Made by a program: the position numbers and the translations under genes. A stretch of DNA of 64,000 bases from Parafrankia sp041008525 (lineage in GTDB: Bacteria > Actinomycetota > Actinomycetes > Frankiales > Frankiaceae), in the NCBI RefSeq assembly GCF_041008525.1, contig NZ_JBFLUG010000009.1, forward strand, positions 1-64,000, in the 5' to 3' direction. The notes under the pieces were generated by a model. The model worked only from the letters and a program-made list of their open reading frames with translations. It was not told the origin of the DNA and ran no database searches. Below are positions 23,705 to 31,514 of this stretch, in pieces (position 1 is the stretch's first letter; the number at the start of each line of letters is the position of its first letter).

Positions 23705-24961
23705 TCAGCCGGGCGCGGTGGCGGCGAGGCCGGTGCAGCCGCGCAGGCCGTTCCAGCGGTTCAGCGCCTCGGTGGCGGCGGCACCGGTCAGCGGGCGCGG
23801 CGCGCCGTCGACGATGCGGCCGGGCACCCAGTTGGCCGCGGTCACAGCCCGGCCCTGGAACGTCAGCTCCAGGACCCCGGTCTCGGTGTTGGGCCCGGAG
23901 CCCGAGGCGTAGAAGACGAAGTTCCCCAGCCCGTAGGCGACGTACACGCCGTCGGTGTTCCAGCCCGCGCCCTGAAGGACATGGGCGTGCCCGCCGACGA
24001 GGGCGTCGGCGCCGGCTGCGACGAGCGGTGCCACCAGGCTGGCCTGCGTCTCGCTCGGGCAGGTCTCCCGCTCGATGCCCCAGTGCAGGTAGACGATCAC
24101 CGTGTCGACGGTCGGCCGGACCGCACGGATGGCCGAGGCCAGCCGCTCGACGTCCTTCGCCGAGGCCAGGCCCGGTTTGCCCGGGCCCGACGTCCAGGTC
24201 GCGGCGAGTTCGTCGTCGAGGACCTGGGTCGCGCCGAAGACCGCGATGCGCTGACCGTTGACGCTGGTCACGTACGGGGCGTATGCCTCCGTGTCGTCAG
24301 CGCCGATGCCGACGGTGGGGAAGGTCGCCGCCTCGGCGCTGCTCAGTGAGTCCGTGAGGCCGTCGAGGCCGTAGTCCATGCCGTGGTTGTTGGCCATGTT
24401 GACCACGTCGATCCCGGCCGCGCGCAGGGCGTTGAACGCCGTGGGGGGTGCCCGGAAGACAAAGGTCTTGGCGGCCGGTGTGCCACCGGTCGTCACCGCT
24501 GTCTCCAGATTGACAACAGCGAGATCGGCAGCGGTGAGGTTCTGTGCCATCGGCCCGATCGCGGTACCGGGATCGGACGCCAGCCGCTGACCCGCCGAAC
24601 CCTCGAAATGCACGTCGCCACCGAACGCAATACGTACTGGATTTCCGGTCGGTCGACGAGGGCCGTTTCCAGCCACAGTCTGCTCGCTTTGTGCGGGTGA
24701 TTGCGGCGCGGACGGGCGCGCGATCGGCCCGCCGGCGGCGGCCCGGGCCCGCCCCTGGCCCGCAGCGGCCGCTTCGTCGTCGCCACCGCCACCCATCAGG
24801 CCCAATGTCGCCAAGGCGACACAACTGACGACAGCGAGAAGTGACCCGGCCAGCAGCGGAGCGCCCCAGCTTTCCCGGAAACCACCGCGTGCCCGCGGGC
24901 GGCGGTCGGGATCACTCCCGGAGGTCGACCCGGGCCGGCCAGATCTGCGCCCACCGGCCAT
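23705..24961 (-). CDS. CapA-family (poly-gamma-glutamate/capsule) metallophosphatase-fold protein
   Basis: 418 residues from ATG 24961. An N-terminal helix at about 35-57 (APLLAGSLLAVVSCVALATL) is followed by a disordered linker and a PGA_cap domain (about 105-370): FGGDVHFEG, VVNLETAVTTGGTP, VVNMANNHGMDYGLDG, VYLHWGIERETCP and VGGHAHVLQG. The metal-binding Asp/His/Asn pattern of calcineurin-like phosphoesterases is intact. CapA homologues act in poly-gamma-glutamate export or in wall/peptide processing, and many actinobacterial copies are unrelated to capsule. No capB/capC genes are adjacent, so the substrate is open. It is anchored with its catalytic domain outside the cell. Confidence 0.88.
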   Translation of the reverse strand: MAGGRRSGRPGSTSGSDPDRRPRARGGFRESWGAPLLAGSLLAVVSCVALATLGLMGGGGDDEAAAAGQGRARAAAGGPIARPSAPQSPAQSEQTVAGNGPRRPTGNPVRIAFGGDVHFEGSAGQRLASDPGTAIGPMAQNLTAADLAVVNLETAVTTGGTPAAKTFVFRAPPTAFNALRAAGIDVVNMANNHGMDYGLDGLTDSLSSAEAATFPTVGIGADDTEAYAPYVTSVNGQRIAVFGATQVLDDELAATWTSGPGKPGLASAKDVERLASAIRAVRPTVDTVIVYLHWGIERETCPSETQASLVAPLVAAGADALVGGHAHVLQGAGWNTDGVYVAYGLGNFVFYASGSGPNTETGVLELTFQGRAVTAANWVPGRIVDGAPRPLTGAAATEALNRWNGLRGCTGLAATAPG

Positions 24962-25290
24962 TTGTTCGACCCCCGCCCACGAAATTCCGATGACCGAAAG
25001 TCACACTACCTCGATGCCGCCCGCCTGGCCTGCTCCCTCCGTGCCGGCCCATCTTCCCGATCTCCACATCCCGATCTCCCGGAAGAACGGGTAAAACATC
25101 ACCTGCGCCCGGCACGGCGGCAAAGAATGGCCGGATCCGCCCGCGGTGCGACAAGCGACGAGCAGGCGGGCGGCAGGCGGCAGGCGGGCGAGCGAGCGGC
25201 TGACGGCAGGCGCGCCGGGCACCGGGCACAGGGCGCCGGACACAGGGCGCCGGACACAGGGCGCCCGGCCAGACCGCTGCCAGCGGCGTA
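24962..25290. other. 329-base region with GC-rich short repeats
   Basis: It holds the leader of the CapA gene, with some AT-richer sequence (GACCGAAAGTCACACTACC near 24985). Around 25160-25264 lie runs of GGCAGGCGG-like units and three tandem copies of GGGCGCCGGACACA. The repeats lie just after the stop of the oxidoreductase gene (minus strand) and could form the end of that transcript. No gene is supported. Confidence 0.5.
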
Positions 25291-26289
25291 CTACAGCGAC
25301 AGCAGCGCCGGGGCCAGCTCACGCCACTGGCGGCGCGGCAGCCCGCGGCGGTCGAAGTCGAGGACCTGTACGGCGACCTGGTCGGCCCCGGCGTCCAGGT
25401 GTTCCTTGATCCGGCCGAGCAGGACGTCGACATCCCCCCACGGGACGATGGTGTCGACCAGGCGGTCCGATCCGGCACCGGCCAGGTCGTCGTCGGTGAA
25501 GCCGTAGCGGCGCAGGTTGTTCGTGTAGTTGGGCAGCCGCAGGTACGACCCGGTGTGCCGGCGTGCCAGCTCGCGGGCCTCCTCCGGGTCGGTGTGCAGG
25601 ACGAACGCCTGCTCCGGCACCAGCAGTTTGCCGGCGCCGAGCAGCTCGCGGGCGTGCGCGGTGTGCTCCGGCGGCACGAAGTAGGTGTGTGCGCCGTCGG
25701 CACGGTCCCGGGCGAGGCCGAGCATCTTCGGCCCGAGGGCGGCCAGCACCCGCGGCTGGGTGCCCGCCGGCGGCACGGCCCGGTACTGCTCCGCGGCCAT
25801 CCGGTCCATCTCGTCGAGGTAGGCCCGCATCTGGGCAAGGGGCCGGGAGTAGACAGCGCCGCGGATGTGCATCAGCTCCGCGTGTGAGACGCCGAGGCCG
25901 AGCAGGAAACGCCCCGGGTGGGCCTCGGCGAGCGCGAGCTGACCGGCGGCCATCGTCAGCGGGTTGCGGGCGAGGATCTGCGCGATGCCGGTGGCGATGG
26001 TCATCCGCGACGTCACACCGAGCATGAGCCCGGCGGTCACCAGGACCTCGCGGCCCTTGACCTCACCGGTCCACAGGGTGGAATAGCCGAGCTCGTCCAG
26101 TTCGGCGACGGCCTCGCGGACCGTCCCGGCCGGCGAGAAGTCGAACTGGCCGCTCCAGATGCCGACCTTGCCGAGCACGGCTCCGACCGGCGGCCGGGCG
26201 GGTGCCTCGAACGGCTCCGGCGGGGTGGGAGCGGCGGAGGAGCCGGGGCTGCTGGCGGCGTGGCGCGCGTGGTCACTCACGCGGGTCAC
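25291..26289 (-). CDS. LLM-class F420-dependent oxidoreductase
   Basis: 332 residues from GTG 26289 (GTG 26280 is an alternative; no clear ribosome site). After a disordered N-terminus of about 30 residues, a luciferase-like TIM barrel follows: VGIWSGQFDFSPAGTVREAV, YSTLWTGEVKGREVLVTAGL, MTIATGIAQILARNPLTMAA, FLLGLGVSHAELMHIRGAVY and RVLAALGPKMLGLARDRADG. The family uses deazaflavin F420 (some FMN) for hydride transfer to diverse substrates, and many actinobacterial members are orphans. It is divergent from the 2-oxoacid dehydrogenase operon, with 88 bases between starts, but no biochemical link is known. Confidence 0.88.
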   Translation of the reverse strand: MTRVSDHARHAASSPGSSAAPTPPEPFEAPARPPVGAVLGKVGIWSGQFDFSPAGTVREAVAELDELGYSTLWTGEVKGREVLVTAGLMLGVTSRMTIATGIAQILARNPLTMAAGQLALAEAHPGRFLLGLGVSHAELMHIRGAVYSRPLAQMRAYLDEMDRMAAEQYRAVPPAGTQPRVLAALGPKMLGLARDRADGAHTYFVPPEHTAHARELLGAGKLLVPEQAFVLHTDPEEARELARRHTGSYLRLPNYTNNLRRYGFTDDDLAGAGSDRLVDTIVPWGDVDVLLGRIKEHLDAGADQVAVQVLDFDRRGLPRRQWRELAPALLSL

Positions 26290-26377
26290 CGTACCGAGGG
26301 GGCCATCGGTCACTGGCCGCAACCGTCCGACTACGCCGACATCGTCTCGCCAGGTTGCCTCCGCGGGAGCGAGGGCT

Positions 26378-27475
26378 ATGTTTGCCAGTGTGACGGAGCT
26401 GGTGCAGCTGCTCACCCCGGACGGCCGGCGGACGACCCCGGCATCCGCATCCGGTCCCGAGGCTGAGTACCAGGCCTACGTGGCCGATGTGACCGACGAC
26501 GACCTGGTCGGCCTGTTGCGGGACATGACGATCGTCCGCCGCCTCGATGACGAGGGCACCGCCCTGCAACGCCAGGGCGAGCTGTCTCTGTGGGCGAGCC
26601 TGCGCGGCCAGGAGGCCGCGCAGATCGGTTCGGGCCGGGCCCTCGGCCCCGACGACATGGCGTTCCCGTCGTACCGGGAGCACGGTGTCGCCTGGTGCCG
26701 GGGGGTCGACCCGCTGAATGTGTTCGGCCTGTTCCGGGGATCCTCGCTCGGCGGGTGGGATCCCCAGGAGCACGGTTTCGCCCTCTACGCCATCGTCGTC
26801 GGCTCGCAGACCCTGCATGCCACCGGCTACGCCATGGGGGTCACCCGCGACCATGGCGAGGGCGCGGTCATCTCCTACTTCGGCGACGGGGCGTCCAGCG
26901 AGGGGGATGTGAGCGAGGCCTTCGGCTGGGCGAGTGTGTTCTCCGCGCCGCTGGTCTTCTTCTGCCAGAACAACCAGTGGGCGATCTCGGAGCCGTACCG
27001 GCGGCAGAGCCGGGTCCCGGTCTACCAGCGCGCCCGCGGGTTCGGTTTCCCGAGCGTGCGGGTCGACGGCAACGACGTCCTCGCCACGCTGGCGGTGACC
27101 CGGTGGGCGCTGCGGCAGGCCCGCGCCGGGGCAGGCCCGGTGCTGGTGGAGGCGCTCACCTATCGGATCAATCCGCACACGACCGCCGACGACCCGTCCC
27201 GCTACCGCCCCGCGGACGAGCTTTCCACCTGGCGCCGCCGTGATCCGCTCGACCGGCTGCGGACGTACCTGCGGGCGCGGGACGTCCTCACCGACGAGCG
27301 GGAGTCGAGCATCGCCGCCGAGGCGGACGCCATCGCGGCGGACCTGCGGGCCCGCTGCCTCGCGCTCCCCGACCCGCCCGAGAACTCCGTCTTCGATCAT
27401 GTTCAGGTGACCGAGAACAGTCTGGTCGCCACCGAGCGCGCCGCGTACGCGGATCTCCGGGGAGCGTTGCTGTGA
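26378..27475 (+). CDS. bkdA: 2-oxoacid dehydrogenase E1 alpha (BkdA/PdhA type)
   Basis: 365 residues from ATG 26378 (GGGAG lies upstream); the frame open to 26159 overlaps the divergent gene and is rejected. Thiamine-diphosphate motif GDGASSEGDVSEAFGWA ... FFCQNNQWAIS is intact, as are LQRQGELSLWASLRGQEAAQ, YREHGVAWCRGVDPLNVFG and QTLHATGYAMGVTRDHG. Sequence and gene order match Rv2497c-Rv2495c of M. tuberculosis, which form the branched-chain 2-oxoacid dehydrogenase (long annotated PdhABC). Expected role: decarboxylating branched-chain 2-oxoacids (or pyruvate) and passing the acyl group to E2 lipoyl-lysine. Its stop overlaps the E1 beta start by four bases. E3 is not encoded here. Confidence 0.92.
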   Translation: MFASVTELVQLLTPDGRRTTPASASGPEAEYQAYVADVTDDDLVGLLRDMTIVRRLDDEGTALQRQGELSLWASLRGQEAAQIGSGRALGPDDMAFPSYREHGVAWCRGVDPLNVFGLFRGSSLGGWDPQEHGFALYAIVVGSQTLHATGYAMGVTRDHGEGAVISYFGDGASSEGDVSEAFGWASVFSAPLVFFCQNNQWAISEPYRRQSRVPVYQRARGFGFPSVRVDGNDVLATLAVTRWALRQARAGAGPVLVEALTYRINPHTTADDPSRYRPADELSTWRRRDPLDRLRTYLRARDVLTDERESSIAAEADAIAADLRARCLALPDPPENSVFDHVQVTENSLVATERAAYADLRGALL

Positions 27476-28704
27476 CGACCAGTGAGATGGCGACGGGGCC
27501 AGCCGCGGACGCACCGGCGAACACCGCCAGGCAGGTCGCTGTGGACGCGGCTGTGGACGCGGACCCCCGACCGGCCGGCACTGCCGGCTCCCTGGGCCGC
27601 GACAGGGCGGGCGGTGGCACGGCGGCCGGCAACGTCACGGCCCCGGGGCACCGGGCGGCGGCAGCCACGGTCGACGGCAGCGGCACCGCGGCGGAGGACA
27701 GCGCCCGCCGGACACTGACCCTCGCCAAGGCGCTGAACACCGGGCTGCTCGCCGCCATGCAGGCCGACCCGAAGACCGTGATCATGGGTGAGGACGTCGG
27801 AAAGCTCGGCGGTGTCTTCCGCATCACCGACGGGCTGCAGGAGCTGTTCGGCGAGGAGCGGGTGATCGACACGCCGCTCGCCGAGTCGGCCATCGTCGGC
27901 ACCGCCATCGGGCTCGCCATGCGTGGCTTCCGGCCGGTCTGCGAGATCCAGTTCGACGGGTTCGTCTACCCGGCGTTCGACCAGATCGTCAGCCAGCTCG
28001 CGAAGATGCACTACCGCTCGGCCGGCCGGGTCCGGCTGCCGGTGACGATCCGGATCCCCTACGGCGGCGGCATCGGCGCGGTCGAGCACCACAGCGAGTC
28101 GCCCGAGGCCTACTTCTGTCACACCGCCGGGCTGCGTGTCGTCACCTGTTCCAATCCGGCCGACGCACACCTGATGATCCAGCAGGCGGTGGCCTCGGAC
28201 GATCCGGTGATCTTCCTGGAGCCCAAGCGCCGCTACTGGGAGAAGGGCGAGGTCGACACGACCCCGCTTGCCGACCTCCCGGCCGATCTGCGTACCGGCC
28301 TGCACAGCGCGCGAGTGGTCCGGCCGGGCGAGGACGCCACCGTGGTCGCCTACGGCCCGATGGTCCGCACCTGCCTGGACGCCGCCGAGGTCGCCGCCGC
28401 GGAGGACGGCCGATCGCTGGAGGTGATCGACCTGCGCTCGCTGTCACCGCTCGACCTCGACCCGGTGATCGAGTCGACCCGCCGCACCGGCCGGCTCGTG
28501 GCGGTCCACGAGGCGCCGTCGAACGTGTCGCTGTCGTCGGAGATCGCCGCCCGCGTCACCGAGCAGGCCTTTTACCACCTGGAAGCACCGGTGCTCCGGG
28601 TGACCGGCTTCGACACGCCCTACCCTCCCGCCCGGCTGGAGGACCACTACCTCCCTGACGTCGACCGGATCCTCGATGCCGTCGACCGATCGTTCGGCTA
28701 CTGA
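27472..28704 (+). CDS. bkdB: 2-oxoacid dehydrogenase E1 beta (BkdB/PdhB type)
   Basis: 410 residues from GTG 27472. Residues 1-84 are a low-complexity Ala/Gly/Thr extension not found in typical 325-350-residue homologues; an internal start is possible but none has a ribosome site as well placed as the GTGA overlap. The conserved domain begins RRTLTLAKALNTGLLAAMQA: VIMGEDVGKLGGVFRITDGL, DTPLAESAIVGTAIGLAMRG, QFDGFVYPAFDQIVSQLAKM, IRIPYGGGIGAVEHHSESPE and a C-terminal Rossmann-like half (VIDLRSLSPLDLDPVIESTR). It pairs with E1 alpha to form the alpha2beta2 decarboxylase. Ten bases separate it from E2. Confidence 0.92.
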   Translation: MTTSEMATGPAADAPANTARQVAVDAAVDADPRPAGTAGSLGRDRAGGGTAAGNVTAPGHRAAAATVDGSGTAAEDSARRTLTLAKALNTGLLAAMQADPKTVIMGEDVGKLGGVFRITDGLQELFGEERVIDTPLAESAIVGTAIGLAMRGFRPVCEIQFDGFVYPAFDQIVSQLAKMHYRSAGRVRLPVTIRIPYGGGIGAVEHHSESPEAYFCHTAGLRVVTCSNPADAHLMIQQAVASDDPVIFLEPKRRYWEKGEVDTTPLADLPADLRTGLHSARVVRPGEDATVVAYGPMVRTCLDAAEVAAAEDGRSLEVIDLRSLSPLDLDPVIESTRRTGRLVAVHEAPSNVSLSSEIAARVTEQAFYHLEAPVLRVTGFDTPYPPARLEDHYLPDVDRILDAVDRSFGY

Positions 28705-28714
28705 GGAGACTGCG

Positions 28715-30349
28715 GTGTCCCATCGACAGTTCCGTCTACCCGACCTGGGCGAGGGCCTGACCGAGGCGGAGATCGTCCGCTGGCTGGTGGACGTCGGCGA
28801 GGCCGTGACCGTGAACCAGCCGCTGGTGGAGGTCGAGACGGCGAAGGCCGTCGTGGAGATCCCGTCACCGTTCGCCGGGGTGCTCGTCGAGCGGCACGGC
28901 GAGCCCGGTGCCGAGCTCGCGGTCGGCGCACCGCTGCTCACCATCGACGCTGTCGGTGACGAGCCGCCGGGCGGCACCGCCGCATCGCCCCCGCCAGCCG
29001 GGGAACCCCACAGCGGAGCTGCCGGAGCTGCCGGAGCTGCCTCGCTGCCGGCGTCGCGCGCCGGAGAGACCATGGACGGAGTACCCGAAGTCGCCCCCGA
29101 CGGCGTCCCCGCGGGCGCTGCGGGGGGCCCTGCCGGGGGAACCGACGCCGACCGGGCTGATTCCGCCGGCCGGCCGTCGATGGCGGCCGGCCGCACGCCG
29201 ATGCTCGTCGGGTACGGGCCGCGCAGCGGCGAGACCGGGCGCCGGCGCCGGCGCCGCGTCCAGGGCGGCCCGCCGACCGCGCCGACCGCCACCGCGCCGA
29301 CCGCCACCGCGCCGACCGCGACCGCGCCGACCAGCACGGTTCCCCGCCCGGGCCGCGTGGCGGCGAAGCCACCGGTGCGCAAGCTCGCGCGTGACCTGGG
29401 GGTGGACCTCTCCAGTCTGGCCGGCACCGGCCCGGCGGGCACGATCAGCCGGGCGGACGTCGAGGCAGCCGCAGGCCCCGCCCCGGCCACCGCCCCACTC
29501 CTGCCGGCCCGGGAAGTTCCGGCGGCACCCGCCATCTCCCCTGCGCACTCAGTCCCCCCGGCACACTCCGTCCCCCCGGCGGCCGCTCGGCAGGTGCCGG
29601 GCGCCGTCCCGGAGGACGCCCGTTTCGACGAGGCGTCCCGGAGCTGGCGGGTGCCGGTCACGGGAGTTCGGCGCACGATGGCGCGGGCGATGGTCGCGAG
29701 CATGTTCACGGCGCCGCACGCCACCGAGTTCCTCAGTGTCGACGTCACCGAGACGATGGCGGCGAAGGAGCGGATCGCGGCCCTGCCGGACTTCGCCGGC
29801 GTGCGGGTGACTCCGCTGCTGCTGGTGGCGAAGGCACTGCTGACCGCCGTTCGGCGACACCCGATGATCAACGCGTCCTGGGTCGGCGACACGTCCGGCG
29901 ACGATGCCGAGATCCGCGTGAAGGAGCAGGTGAACCTCGGGATCGCGGTGGCGGGGCCGCGGGGCCTGGTCGTCCCGAACATCCCCGCGGCGGGGGCACT
30001 CGACCTGGTCGGGCTCGCCCGCGCGCTGCAGGGGCTGACCGAGGCCGCGCGGGCGGACCGGCTGCGCCCGGCGGACCTCTCCGGCGGCACGATCACCATC
30101 ACCAATGTCGGCGTCTTCGGTGTCGACACCGGCGCACCGGTGATCAACCCGGGCGAGGCGGCGATCCTGGCACTCGGCGCGATCAAGCCGGCCCCCTGGG
30201 TGCACGACGGCGAGCTCGCGGTGCGCACGGTGGCCCAGCTCGCCCTCTCGTTCGACCACCGGGTGGTGGACGGCGAGCTGGGCTCGGCGGTCCTCGCCGA
30301 TGTCGGGGCGGTCCTCGCCGACCCCGTGGTCGCCCTCGCCTGGAACTGA
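28715..30349 (+). CDS. bkdC: 2-oxoacid dehydrogenase E2 acyltransferase (BkdC type)
   Basis: 544 residues from GTG 28715, with GAGGAG six bases upstream. One lipoyl domain (1-78) carries lipoyl-Lys44 in VEVETAKAVVEIP. A very long Pro/Ala/Gly linker (about 80-210) includes four copies of TAPTA. A peripheral-subunit-binding domain follows (KPPVRKLARDLGVDLSSLAG, GTISRADVEAA), a second linker, and the catalytic acyltransferase domain (about 310-544) with LGIAVAGPRGLVVPNIP and active-site FDHRVVDGELG. It forms the complex core and transfers acyl groups to CoA. It is the last gene of the three-gene operon; E3 must come from elsewhere. Confidence 0.93.
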   Translation: MSHRQFRLPDLGEGLTEAEIVRWLVDVGEAVTVNQPLVEVETAKAVVEIPSPFAGVLVERHGEPGAELAVGAPLLTIDAVGDEPPGGTAASPPPAGEPHSGAAGAAGAASLPASRAGETMDGVPEVAPDGVPAGAAGGPAGGTDADRADSAGRPSMAAGRTPMLVGYGPRSGETGRRRRRRVQGGPPTAPTATAPTATAPTATAPTSTVPRPGRVAAKPPVRKLARDLGVDLSSLAGTGPAGTISRADVEAAAGPAPATAPLLPAREVPAAPAISPAHSVPPAHSVPPAAARQVPGAVPEDARFDEASRSWRVPVTGVRRTMARAMVASMFTAPHATEFLSVDVTETMAAKERIAALPDFAGVRVTPLLLVAKALLTAVRRHPMINASWVGDTSGDDAEIRVKEQVNLGIAVAGPRGLVVPNIPAAGALDLVGLARALQGLTEAARADRLRPADLSGGTITITNVGVFGVDTGAPVINPGEAAILALGAIKPAPWVHDGELAVRTVAQLALSFDHRVVDGELGSAVLADVGAVLADPVVALAWN

Positions 30350-30530
30350 GCCCGACGCGCTGGTCAGGCCAGGTACGCCACGATGCGCCGGATCTCCGCA
30401 CTTCGCCGCATACACCCCCGAGGGAACAACGGACACATAGGGGTGCACAACGGAGAGAGGTGTCCAGCCTGGTACGGTTGCGCCTCACACCCGGCACCCG
30501 GCTCGACTTCCGCCACGAAGAGGTGAACGC

Positions 30531-30767
30531 ATGACGCGCGTGGAGGCTCTGCAGGCCGCCGACGAGTTCGTCGCGAAGGTACTGACCTCCGCCAGCACCA
30601 GCGGCCGGTTCAACGGGGCGCTCAACCTGGCCGAGCGGGTGGACCTGACCCTGCGGGTCGCCCGGTTCCTGCTGGAGGGCCAGTCGTCCACCGAGGCCGA
30701 CGACATTCTCAAGCGTGACATGCGCAACGAGCTCGACCAGGCTTTCCCCCCGCTGCGCACCACCTGA
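30531..30767 (+). CDS. Small conserved helical protein, unknown
   Basis: 78 residues from ATG 30531, with AGAGGTG well placed upstream. Predicted all-alpha (VEALQAADEFVAKVLTSAST, LAERVDLTLRVARFLLEGQS, EADDILKRDMRNELDQAF), acidic, without signal or membrane segments. I do not recognise a family. The 181 bases before it probably hold its own promoter, so it is not simply the tail of the bkd operon. A hairpin follows the stop. It converges on the gene ending at 30908. Confidence 0.65.
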   Translation: MTRVEALQAADEFVAKVLTSASTSGRFNGALNLAERVDLTLRVARFLLEGQSSTEADDILKRDMRNELDQAFPPLRTT

Positions 30768-30803
30768 GCCCGGTCGGCGCCCGTCCGCACGTCACACCTA
30801 CGC

Positions 30804-30841
30804 GCCTGCTCCCGGCCGGCCGTCCTCCGCCCGGAGCAGGC
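30804..30841. terminator. Bidirectional terminator hairpin
   Basis: GCCTGCTCC (30804-30812) pairs with GGAGCAGGC (30833-30841), nine bases perfect, with a 20-base loop that can pair further (CGG/CCG). It lies between converging genes ending at 30767 and 30908. Confidence 0.6.
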
Positions 30842-30907
30842 AGGCCGCCCCACTGCGCGCGCAGCACAGGCAGGTGCGGCAGGCAGGTGCAGTGCAGCGG
30901 GTGCAGC

Positions 30908-31297
30908 TCAGCGCGAGCGCAGCCTGCGCTGGCTTCGGGGCCGCTCGTCCAGGTGCACGTCGGTGCGCGTCTCGCGGACGGACGGGGCGGGGCTGCTGCC
31001 ACTGCCCGACTCAGGGCGGACGGGGTCATAGTGCGTCGGGGCCTCGACCTGCATGGACGGGTCCACCAGCACGGTGTCGTCGACACTGACCGGCGGCGGC
31101 GTGCCGTGGTCGATGGACTCCTCGACGATCCGGCGGCGCCACTGGTCGCGGTAGAGCGTGACGCCCAGCCCCACCAGACTGACGATCATGAGAATGACCC
31201 CGACAGCGGTGAGGTCGAGGCCGGACGGATCGGCACGGACGGCGAACGCGAGCACGGCGCCGAAAGCGAGAAGCAGAAGGCTCAGCAGAGTTCCCAT
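30908..31297 (-). CDS. DUF6458-like small membrane protein
   Basis: 129 residues from ATG 31297. Two membrane helices make up the first half (MGTLLSLLLLAFGAVLAFAV, VGVILMIVSLVGLGVTLY), matching, from memory, the actinobacterial family DUF6458, in which the second helix reads GVILM. The cytoplasmic second half is hydrophilic (RDQWRRRIVEESIDHG, VDDTVLVDPSMQVEAP) and ends in a basic Arg tail. Function unknown. It is a stand-alone gene upstream of which lies the fadE5 terminator. Confidence 0.75.
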   Translation of the reverse strand: MGTLLSLLLLAFGAVLAFAVRADPSGLDLTAVGVILMIVSLVGLGVTLYRDQWRRRIVEESIDHGTPPPVSVDDTVLVDPSMQVEAPTHYDPVRPESGSGSSPAPSVRETRTDVHLDERPRSQRRLRSR

Positions 31298-31459
31298 TGG
31301 CTCCGTCTACCCCTGATCGCCCACGATACAACCACGCTGCGCACATTCAGCGCCCGACGGACACCCTGGGCGTCTTCGGTCTCGTGCGGCAGCTGCTACG
31401 TCCATCGAGGCCAGCGGGGTCGCAGTGCGCTCCGGGCGGGCCGGGTGCGCCAGCGGGAA

Positions 31460-31505
31460 ATCCGCGCGGGGTGACCGGCACGCTCGCCGGCCACCCCGCG
31501 CGGAT
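31460..31505 (-). terminator. Strong terminator of fadE5
   Basis: A 14-base perfect inverted repeat ATCCGCGCGGGGTG (31460-31473) / CACCCCGCGCGGAT (31492-31505) extends inward by CCGGC/GCCGG with a six-base loop. It begins ten bases after the fadE5 stop. This is the longest stem I noticed in the window. Confidence 0.8.
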
Positions 31506-31514
31506 CCCACTGCG

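Noticed and set aside
23705..24961. Capsule (poly-gamma-glutamate) operon
   Set aside because: CapA-type gene stands alone; no CapB ligase or CapC nearby.
25160..25264. Possible repeat-based mobile element
   Set aside because: Only short GC-rich slippage repeats; no transposase, terminal inverted repeats or target duplication.
26159..26377. 73-codon 5' extension of E1 alpha
   Set aside because: It lies over the divergent F420-type oxidoreductase start and lacks conserved sequence; ATG 26378 matches the family N-terminus.
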